Assembly (NCBI GenBank): GCA_040880365.1
Contig: JBBDIO010000093.1
Location: 1 to 6,147 of the forward strand
Direction: 5' to 3'
Length of the DNA stretch: 6,147 nucleotides
DNA from: JBBDIO01 sp040880365
GTDB taxonomy: Bacteria > Chloroflexota > Anaerolineae > Caldilineales > Caldilineaceae
Shown piece after piece: positions 1 through 4,799 of this stretch. The notes under the pieces were generated by a model that saw nothing but the letters and a program-made list of their open reading frames with translations, searched no databases and had not been told where the DNA came from. The translations under genes and the position numbers were made by a program. Numbering within the stretch: position 1 is the stretch's first letter; each line of letters begins with the position of its first letter.

Positions 1-85
1 TCAGGGTCGTCTTGCCGTGGTCAATGTGCCCAATCGTCCCCACGTTGACATGGGGCTTGGTCCGCTCAAATACCGCCTTGGACAT
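1..85 (-). CDS. tuf: Elongation factor Tu, N-terminal fragment (runs off the left edge)
   Basis: Only the first 28 codons are in the window. The translation starts MSKAVFERTKPHVNVGTIGH and continues IDHGKTTL. The P-loop GHIDHGKT (residues 19-26) and the preceding FERTKPHVNVGTIG are diagnostic of bacterial EF-Tu, the GTPase that carries aminoacyl-tRNA to the ribosomal A site in the cytoplasm. The ATG start is supported by an AAGGAG Shine-Dalgarno sequence 7 nt upstream. It lies downstream of fusA in the same direction, as in the classical str operon, but 561 bases separate the two genes. A good sigma70-like promoter in that gap suggests it can be transcribed separately. Domains II and III and the C-terminus are outside the window, so intactness cannot be judged. 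Confidence 0.95.
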   Translation of the reverse strand, partial: MSKAVFERTKPHVNVGTIGHIDHGKTTL

Positions 86-92
86 AAACGAT

Positions 93-98
93 CTCCTT
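93..98 (-). promoter_or_regulatory. Ribosome binding site of tuf
   Basis: The minus strand reads AAGGAG here, 7 nt before the tuf ATG. This is a near-consensus Shine-Dalgarno at normal spacing and fixes the tuf start codon. Confidence 0.85.
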
Positions 99-104
99 AA
101 AAAT

Positions 105-138
105 TCAGTGTCTAGCAAAAAAATCAGTGTCTAGCAAA
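105..138 (-). repeat. Two direct copies of a 15-bp element just upstream of the tuf Shine-Dalgarno
   Basis: The minus-strand sequence TTTGCTAGACACTGA occurs twice without mismatch (plus-strand positions 105-119 and 124-138), with a 19-base period and only A/T bases between the copies. It lies 7 bases upstream of the tuf Shine-Dalgarno, so it would be in the 5' leader of the tuf mRNA. It may be a neutral local duplication, like others in this window, or a repeated protein or RNA contact site. Nothing in the sequence decides between these. Confidence 0.85.
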
Positions 139-303
139 GTAAAAAACTGCATTTCGATTCCGATAAAATTTGTTTCGAGCCAACTGCACTGACGAAGATT
201 GCGTGTGCAACTCGCCACCCACACTTTTACTCCGAAACTTCCACCCGGAATTCCCACCATTTCACACAAAACCACCCAAAATACGTTTGGGCATAGGGCG
301 CAA

Positions 304-335
304 CTGCACCGCCGGAGCGAATCGCGGCGGTGCAG
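304..335 (-). terminator. Perfect 10-bp GC-rich hairpin: terminator-like or leader structure
   Basis: CTGCACCGCC (304-313) and GGCGGTGCAG (326-335) form a perfect 10-bp stem around a 12-base loop, which can fold further through GCG/CGC at 317-319 and 323-325. On the minus strand the stem is followed by TTGCGCCC, not a run of T, so it is not a canonical intrinsic terminator. It lies downstream of the candidate tuf promoter and upstream of tuf. It could be an attenuator, an RNA-stabilising structure, or a weak terminator for fusA transcripts. Confidence 0.4.
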
Positions 336-489
336 AGCTAGGCAAATTTGGTAAACGATAGTGCATACCCGATGGCAGAAATTTGGTGAAGAGTTCTACA
401 CCACAATCGCCACGCGATAATCACAAAACGCAATTATCCCGGGTTGTCCCGCGCGCCCTTGCGCCAGACCACATACCGCAAACCAAACC

Positions 490-518
490 AGTATACTATG
501 CGCAGGTGTGAGCTGCAA
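490..518 (-). promoter_or_regulatory. Candidate sigma70-type promoter for tuf
   Basis: On the minus strand TTGCAG (plus 513-518) is followed after exactly 17 bases by TATACT (plus 490-495). The -35 matches TTGACA at 4 of 6 positions and the -10 matches TATAAT at 5 of 6. Transcription would start near position 483 and give a leader of about 400 nt before the tuf ATG. This is one of the two best promoter-like matches I found in the window. It was found by eye, without a background model. Confidence 0.5.
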
Positions 519-646
519 ATTTCACGCGCGTAGTATTCTCATCGATCCCAACCGGCCATCTGTTGCAAATCGGGTGGCCCAGGCGACCAAAAACCCGCCT
601 GTGCACAACATCCGATTCGGGCAACATGCGCCGACTGCGATTGGGC

Positions 647-2740
647 CTATGCCTGCCCCTTCAACACCTTTTCCTTCACGGATTGGCTGACTTGCGCATA
701 CTTCTCAAATTCCATGGTAAAGTTGCCACGCCCGCTGCTCATCGACCGCAGATCGGTGGCATATCCAAACATCTCGCTCAGCGGCACATGCGCCGTAACG
801 GTCTGCACCCCGCCTGTGCGCGATTCCATGCCGCCGATTTCACCACGCCGGCTGGAAATATCACCGACCACATCGCCCACATATTCTTCGGGCACAATGG
901 TCTCCACCTTCATAATCGGTTCGAGGAGAGCCGGGCTGGCCTTTTGCGTACCTTCCTTAAAGGCCATACTGCCGGCAATCTTGAACGCCATTTCGCTGGA
1001 GTCCACATCGTGATAGCTGCCATCCACCAGGGCCACCTTGATATCCACCACCGGATAACCGGCGAGCATACCGCTCGTCATGGCTTCTTCAATGCCCTTT
1101 TGAACTGCGCCAATATATTCACGCGGCACGCTGCCGCCCACAATCTTGTCTTCGAAGATAAAGCCGCCACCCGACTCGTTGGGTTCCATTTCCAGCCACA
1201 CATGACCATATTGACCACGGCCACCGGATTGGCGCACGAACCGACCTTCGATGCGAATGGGCCGCGTAATGGTTTCGCGATAGGCAACCTGGGGTTTACC
1301 CACATTGCACTGCACGCGGAACTCGCGCTTCATGCGATCCACAATGATGTCCAGGTGCAATTCACCCATCCCGGCAATCACCGTCTGCCCGGTCTGATCG
1401 TCATAATTGACACGGAAAGTCGGATCTTCTTCGGCCAGTTTCAACAAGGCTTCGGTCAGCTTATCCTGGTCGCCCTTGGATTTAGGCTCCACCGCCACCT
1501 TGATAACCGGTTCGGGAAACTCGATAGTCTCCAGCAGCACTTCATTATCGGGATCGCACAAGGTTTCACCCGTGAAGGTATCCTTGAGGCCCACAATCGC
1601 CGCAATATCGCCGGCATCGCACTGCTTAATTTCTTCGCGTTTGTCGGCGTGCATCTGCAACAGACGGCTCACACGCTCGCGACGCTGGCGATTGGCATTA
1701 TAGACATTGGTGCCGGCCAACAGTGTGCCCGAATAGACACGCGCATAGGCCAAACGGCCAACGAACGGATCGGTCACAATCTTGAAGACCAATGCGGCAA
1801 ACGGCTCAGAGGCGTCCGAATGGCGCACAACGACCTCGCCCGTATCGGGGTTGGTGCCTTGCACGGGCGGCACATCCAGCGGGCTGGGCAGATAGCGCAC
1901 AACCGCATCCAGCAAGGGTTGCACACCCTTATTGCGCAGCGCGGTCCCGGCCAAAACCGGCACCAGCTTGTTGTCGCAAACTGCCTTGCGCAAGGTGGCC
2001 CAAAGCTCCTCGTTGGAAATCTCTTCGCCTTCGAGGAACTTCATGGTCATCTCGTCATCGGTTTCGGCAATGCGCTCCACCATCTTCTCGCGCGCGACCT
2101 GGGCCGCCTCCACCATATCCGCGGGGATATCTTCGATGGTAGGGGCTGCGCCCAACTCGTCGCTGAAGATCAGCGATTTCATGCCGAACAGATCGACCAC
2201 GCCCTGGAAGCTGTCTTCCTGGCCGATGGGCAACTGTACGGGGAGCGGCTCCACACCCAGACGGTCAACGATCATCTGGCAGGTGCGATCGAAATCGGCG
2301 CCGATGCGATCCATTTTGTTAACAAAACAGATGCGCGGCACGCCATAGCGGTCGGCCTGGCGCCACACGGTCTCCGACTGGGGTTCTACACCGGCAACGG
2401 CATCGAACACCACCACCCCGCCATCCAGCACGCGCAAACTGCGCTGCACCTCGGCAGTGAAGTCGATGTGACCGGGCGTATCAATAATATTGATCTGTAC
2501 CTCTTCACCGGTTACCCGATCTTTCCAGGTCGTGGTAATCGCGGCGGCGGTAATCGTAATCCCGCGCTCGCGTTCCTGCACCATCCAGTCGGTGACGGAG
2601 GTGCCTTCGTGGGTTTCACCCATGCGGTGAATACGCCCCGAATAAAAGAGAATACGTTCGGTTGTCGTCGTTTTCCCGGCGTCAATATGGGCAATGATGC
2701 CGATATTGCGCGTTTTTTCAATCTCGAAATCAACACTCAT
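647..2740 (-). CDS. fusA: Elongation factor G
   Basis: A complete 697-residue EF-G, the usual length. This cytoplasmic GTPase moves tRNAs and mRNA through the ribosome after peptide bond formation and, with RRF, helps recycle ribosomes. All GTPase motifs are present: G1 AHIDAGKT (17-24), G2 in RERGITIT (57-64, Thr62), G3 DTPGH (87-91, with His91), G4 NKMD (141-144) and G5 GTA (265-267). The rest follows the EF-G order, with a domain II barrel after about residue 300, domain III, the protruding domain IV and a C-terminal domain V. The intact motifs and classic neighbours favour the housekeeping factor over a divergent paralogue or the tetracycline-resistance type. The ATG has AGGA 7 nt upstream; the stop is TAG. 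It lies 360 bases after rpsG and 561 before tuf, longer gaps than usual, so an internal promoter is possible though I could not assign one. Confidence 0.97.
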   Translation of the reverse strand: MSVDFEIEKTRNIGIIAHIDAGKTTTTERILFYSGRIHRMGETHEGTSVTDWMVQERERGITITAAAITTTWKDRVTGEEVQINIIDTPGHIDFTAEVQRSLRVLDGGVVVFDAVAGVEPQSETVWRQADRYGVPRICFVNKMDRIGADFDRTCQMIVDRLGVEPLPVQLPIGQEDSFQGVVDLFGMKSLIFSDELGAAPTIEDIPADMVEAAQVAREKMVERIAETDDEMTMKFLEGEEISNEELWATLRKAVCDNKLVPVLAGTALRNKGVQPLLDAVVRYLPSPLDVPPVQGTNPDTGEVVVRHSDASEPFAALVFKIVTDPFVGRLAYARVYSGTLLAGTNVYNANRQRRERVSRLLQMHADKREEIKQCDAGDIAAIVGLKDTFTGETLCDPDNEVLLETIEFPEPVIKVAVEPKSKGDQDKLTEALLKLAEEDPTFRVNYDDQTGQTVIAGMGELHLDIIVDRMKREFRVQCNVGKPQVAYRETITRPIRIEGRFVRQSGGRGQYGHVWLEMEPNESGGGFIFEDKIVGGSVPREYIGAVQKGIEEAMTSGMLAGYPVVDIKVALVDGSYHDVDSSEMAFKIAGSMAFKEGTQKASPALLEPIMKVETIVPEEYVGDVVGDISSRRGEIGGMESRTGGVQTVTAHVPLSEMFGYATDLRSMSSGRGNFTMEFEKYAQVSQSVKEKVLKGQA

Positions 2741-3100
2741 AAATCATTCCTGGTTTTGAGCATAAGAATACGGCGCCGAAGCACCACAATTTGCAAAGCT
2801 ACGCAGAACGCGGTTAGTCGTTTCGCAACCATCTACAATGAAGTTTCAAATCTGAAACGGAACGCCGGTTATCTGCACATGCAACTGTGGGTCGAGCACC
2901 GCACCCGCCAACGTCAATTACGTCTGGTGTAAATGTCTACACGGATCAGGTACATTCGATTCCCATAGACAACATCAACAACCCTACGCGCAAGACGTCG
3001 AAGCTTCATCGTCGAATAACGACGAATGCGCAATAAATCCTCAAACCTGCTGGCGCGGGATGGACCGCAGCGCGACCAAATTCCCAGAACCAAACCCGGT
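2741..3100. other. rpsG-fusA intergenic region without a gene
   Basis: These 360 bases show no convincing coding sequence on either strand. They contain a UUCG-capped hairpin close to fusA (2769-2788), a weak AT-rich stem (2843-2848 with 2853-2858) and a 6-bp stem (3009-3014 with 3020-3025, AATAA loop). Several TTG-starting hexamers occur on the minus strand, but none has a good -10 at correct spacing, so I call no promoter. Confidence 0.7.
2769..2788 (-). promoter_or_regulatory. UUCG-tetraloop hairpin in the fusA leader
   Basis: In minus-strand RNA the sequence UGUGGUGC-UUCG-GCGCCGUA folds into an 8-bp stem (two G-U and one U-G wobble among them) with a C-G pair closing a UUCG loop, an exceptionally stable tetraloop. 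Its base is 28 nt before the fusA ATG and 17 nt before the Shine-Dalgarno. No U-tract follows, so it is not a canonical terminator. It could stabilise a processed mRNA end or influence fusA translation; the role is inferred. Confidence 0.45.
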
Positions 3101-3568
3101 TTAATAGCGGAAGTGGGCAAATGCCTGGTTAGCTTCGGCCATGCGATGCGTATCTTCCCGCCGCTTCACGGTCGCGCCTTCGTTGCGCGCAGCATCCATC
3201 AACTCCGAGGCCAAACGGGTCGCCATATTGCGCCCACTGCGCTTGCGCGCACTGTCGATCAACCAGCGCATCGCCAGCGCCATGCGCCGGTTCGAGCTGA
3301 TTTCTACCGGGATCTGATAGGTGGCACCACCCACACGGCGCGGCTTCACTTCGACCATCGGCGTAGCATTCTTCATGGCATCGTCAAACACCTCAATCGC
3401 CGGGCGATTGGTGCGTTCGGCCACCAGGTCAAATGCGCTATAGACCACGCGTGAAGCCAGGCTTTTCTTGCCCCGCTCCATCACATTGTTAATAAATTTC
3501 GCCACAACCGTATTGTGATAACGGGGATCGGGCGTAATCGAACGAATCTCTGCTCGTTTTCTTCGCAT
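3101..3568 (-). CDS. rpsG: 30S ribosomal protein S7
   Basis: A complete 155-residue S7, within the usual range for bacteria. S7 is a primary 16S rRNA-binding protein that starts assembly of the 30S head and lines the E-site exit channel. Family features seen are the basic N-terminus MRRKRAEIR, the PDPRYHNTVVAKFINNVM segment (about residues 13-30), GKKSLA, and the C-terminal FAHFRY resembling the FAHYRW ending of other S7 proteins. The start is ATG and the stop TAA. The Shine-Dalgarno is not ideal: GGGAG lies 12 nt before the ATG and a purine-rich AAGAAGAG directly abuts it, so initiation may be moderate or coupled to rpsL. In E. coli S7 represses its own operon by binding the rpsL-rpsG intercistronic RNA; the 131-base gap here is long enough for such a target. 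Confidence 0.97.
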   Translation of the reverse strand: MRRKRAEIRSITPDPRYHNTVVAKFINNVMERGKKSLASRVVYSAFDLVAERTNRPAIEVFDDAMKNATPMVEVKPRRVGGATYQIPVEISSNRRMALAMRWLIDSARKRSGRNMATRLASELMDAARNEGATVKRREDTHRMAEANQAFAHFRY

Positions 3569-3648
3569 CTCTTCTTAATACTCCCACCCAAACGCTGTCA
3601 TCTGGGCCGAATCGTCTGTTAGACCAAATCTTACGCAAGCCCGCACCG

Positions 3649-3667
3649 CACCGCCTTATCGGCAGCG
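3649..3667 (-). promoter_or_regulatory. Hairpin in the rpsL-rpsG gap, candidate S7 target
   Basis: In minus-strand RNA CGCUGCC (3667-3661) pairs with GGCGGUG (3655-3649) around a GAUAA loop, giving 7 bp including U-G and G-U wobbles. The wobbles make the fold better in minus-strand RNA than in the plus strand, consistent with a role in the str transcript. E. coli S7 autoregulates through RNA in this same gap. Whether this hairpin resembles the 16S rRNA site of S7 was not tested. Confidence 0.3.
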
Positions 3668-3699
3668 TGACTGGCCCGGTTGCTCACCCGAACTGCGAC

Positions 3700-4116
3700 T
3701 TACTTGGGCCGCTTGGTGCCATACTTGCTGCGCCCGCGCTTCCGCTTGTCCACGCCGGTGCTATCCAGCGCCCCACGCACAATGTGATAGCGCACACCTG
3801 GCAGATCCTTCACACGCCCACCGCGCACCAACACCACGCTGTGCTCCTGCAAGTTGTGCCCTTCACCCGGAATATAAGCCGTCACTTCGATCCCGTTGGT
3901 CAGGCGCACACGAGCCACCTTGCGCAACGCCGAATTCGGCTTCTTGGGGGTCGTGGTACGCACCTGGGTGCAAACGCCCCGCTTCTGGGGGTTCCCCTTC
4001 TTCAAACGCCGCGAGCGACCCGTCAGTGTATTCTGGGTAAACTGCAAGGCCGGCGCCGTTTCCTTTTTCGCAATGCTCTTCCGGCCCTTGCGGACCAGCT
4101 GGTTAATAGTAGGCAA
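3700..4116 (-). CDS. rpsL: 30S ribosomal protein S12
   Basis: A complete 138-residue S12, the decoding-centre protein that monitors codon-anticodon pairing and is the classic streptomycin-resistance locus. It starts MPTINQLVRKGRKS and contains TTPKKPNSALRK (55-66), GEGHNLQEHSVVLVRGGRVK (84-103) and the C-terminal RSKYGTKRPK. Lys58 and Lys103 correspond to E. coli Lys43 and Lys88, so the wild-type streptomycin-sensitive residues are present; Asp104 corresponds to Asp89, the residue methylthiolated by RimO. Between PALQ and QKRGVC it has about 15 residues more than E. coli S12, as S12 of Bacillus and some other phyla also do. The start codon is TTG, supported by AGGAGG 6 nt upstream, the conserved MPTINQLV terminus, and an in-frame stop a short way upstream with no ATG or GTG between. 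It is the first gene of the str cluster here. Confidence 0.97.
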   Translation of the reverse strand: MPTINQLVRKGRKSIAKKETAPALQFTQNTLTGRSRRLKKGNPQKRGVCTQVRTTTPKKPNSALRKVARVRLTNGIEVTAYIPGEGHNLQEHSVVLVRGGRVKDLPGVRYHIVRGALDSTGVDKRKRGRSKYGTKRPK

Positions 4117-4122
4117 ACGAAT

Positions 4123-4128
4123 CCTCCT
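4123..4128 (-). promoter_or_regulatory. Strong ribosome binding site of rpsL
   Basis: The minus strand reads AGGAGG within GCAGGAGGAT, 6 nt before the TTG codon. This perfect Shine-Dalgarno confirms the unusual TTG as the rpsL start and may compensate for it. Confidence 0.85.
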
Positions 4129-4162
4129 GCTAGGACAACGCTACAAAATACTTCCGATAAAT

Positions 4163-4191
4163 GCTATACAAAATTTCCTGCAAACTCACAA
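4163..4191 (-). promoter_or_regulatory. Candidate sigma70-type promoter for the str cluster
   Basis: On the minus strand TTGTGA (plus 4186-4191) is followed after 17 bases by TATAGC (plus 4163-4168). Both hexamers match consensus at 4 of 6 positions and lie in AT-rich DNA. Transcription would start near 4156, giving a leader of about 40 nt before rpsL. An alternative reading uses TTGCAG with TTATCG 17 bases on, slightly nearer the gene. The region has no other comparable match, but this remains a by-eye call. Confidence 0.42.
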
Positions 4192-4329
4192 CCACGCCAT
4201 CAAAACAAACGCCACCACAACAAAATGTTTGGCGAATCGAGCCATTTAACAGTTCGATCTGACGCTTTGATTTCCGTTTTAGTTTTCGCTACAGCTTCCG
4301 TTCCAAATCGTATCCGCACAATTTCTAAA

Positions 4330-4350
4330 AACAGATTTCTAAAATCTGTT
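4330..4350. repeat. AT-rich 9-bp inverted repeat with 3-base loop
   Basis: AACAGATTT (4330-4338) and AAATCTGTT (4342-4350) are perfect inverted copies separated by CTA. The same stretch contains ATTTCTAAAA twice (4321-4330 and 4335-4344), 14 bases apart. It lies about 215 bases upstream of rpsL and could be an operator or a by-product of local duplication. Confidence 0.6.
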
Positions 4351-4560
4351 CGCCGGGGTTTTACACCAAGAATACCGATCCACATTCACCAGACCGGCCT
4401 CAATCTCACTTCTCTATTTACCAGCAGAATCAAAATGAGCCTGGAACCTATTAGCGCGTGATACCCACGAACGCCAAGAATAGCACAATTGGGAAAAGCT
4501 GGTCAAATCTGCACGAGAGTAGATCAGATTAGAATACAACCTCACCTATGCACGACTTGC

Positions 4561-4580
4561 ACATGACATGACATGTCATG
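4561..4580. repeat. ACATG pentamer repeats ending in a 14-bp palindrome
   Basis: Three ACATG units in tandem are followed by TCATG. The last part, CATGACATGTCATG (4567-4580), is a perfect 14-bp palindrome. It lies about 50 bases beyond the lipoprotein terminator on the rpsL side and about 450 bases upstream of rpsL. An operator role is possible but unsupported beyond its symmetry. Confidence 0.6.
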
Positions 4581-4630
4581 CCATCGCCTTTGCATGACAC
4601 TCTCTCTGTATGCAGGGCTATAGAACGCAA

Positions 4631-4672
4631 AGCTCGGGCCGCCGACACAAAACCGGGTCGGCGGCCCGAGCT
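4631..4672 (-). terminator. Strong 16-bp stem hairpin, probable terminator of the lipoprotein gene
   Basis: AGCTCGGGCCGCCGAC (4631-4646) and GTCGGCGGCCCGAGCT (4657-4672) form a perfect 16-bp GC-rich stem around a 10-base loop. It lies 127 bases after the lipoprotein stop codon. On the minus strand it is followed by TTGCGTTCTAT, only partly T-rich, so termination efficiency is uncertain. It separates the lipoprotein transcript from the str cluster. On the plus strand no T-run follows and there is no gene to terminate. Confidence 0.6.
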
Positions 4673-4703
4673 GAGATCACACGATGATTACAACCGTGTC
4701 TGT

Positions 4704-4733
4704 ATACTGTGCCACGCAATACTGTGCCACGCA
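4704..4733. repeat. Perfect tandem duplication of a 15-bp unit
   Basis: ATACTGTGCCACGCA occurs twice back to back with no mismatch. It lies between the lipoprotein stop and its terminator, so it would be in the 3' untranslated RNA. Perfect identity suggests a recent duplication or selection. Its TGTGCCAC core also occurs in the repeats upstream of the same gene (5553-5580). Confidence 0.9.
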
Positions 4734-4799
4734 TTTGCATCCGCTACAGGATGCGAACCGCACAGCGTCCGACACACAATCACAATCCGGGTGCGGAAA

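Larger units (their letters stand above)
86..646. other. fusA-tuf intergenic region: candidate tuf leader with promoter, hairpin and repeats
   Basis: These 561 bases contain no credible gene; the short plus-strand frames lack a ribosome site and any recognisable protein. From the fusA side the region holds a weak 6-bp stem (580-585 with 596-601), a candidate promoter (490-518), a perfect 10-bp GC-rich hairpin (304-335), four GGTGGG/GGGTGG motifs on the minus strand (215-277), an imperfect stem (176-214), the 15-bp direct repeat (105-138) and the tuf ribosome binding site. No canonical intrinsic terminator with a U-tract follows fusA, so read-through from fusA into tuf cannot be excluded. Confidence 0.75.
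4117..4799. other. Lipoprotein-rpsL intergenic region
   Basis: This 683-base stretch has no convincing gene. Starting beside rpsL it holds the ribosome binding site and candidate promoter (4123-4191), an AT-rich segment with a 9-bp inverted repeat (4330-4350) overlapping a 10-bp direct repeat of period 14 (4321-4344), an ACATG repeat with a 14-bp palindrome (4561-4580), the lipoprotein terminator (4631-4672), a perfect 15-bp tandem duplication (4704-4733) and a 6-bp stem (4737-4742 with 4749-4754). rpoC, often found upstream of rpsL, is not adjacent here. Confidence 0.7.

Noticed and set aside
150..165. TTCGATTCC resembling a tRNA T-loop
   Set aside because: No flanking T-stem, acceptor stem or anticodon arm can be built around it on either strand.
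580..601. CAGGCG/CGCCTG stem as the fusA terminator
   Set aside because: The stem is only 6 bp and the T-run is in the loop, not after the stem, so it does not fit an intrinsic terminator.
563..2932. A 789-codon open frame on the plus strand
   Set aside because: It is antisense to fusA over nearly its whole length. The protein is His/Ala/Ile-rich with no domain, and its length follows from EF-G codon bias on the other strand.
3667..4461. A 264-codon plus-strand open frame
   Set aside because: It is antisense to rpsL and then runs into AT-rich intergenic DNA; no ribosome site and no recognisable protein.
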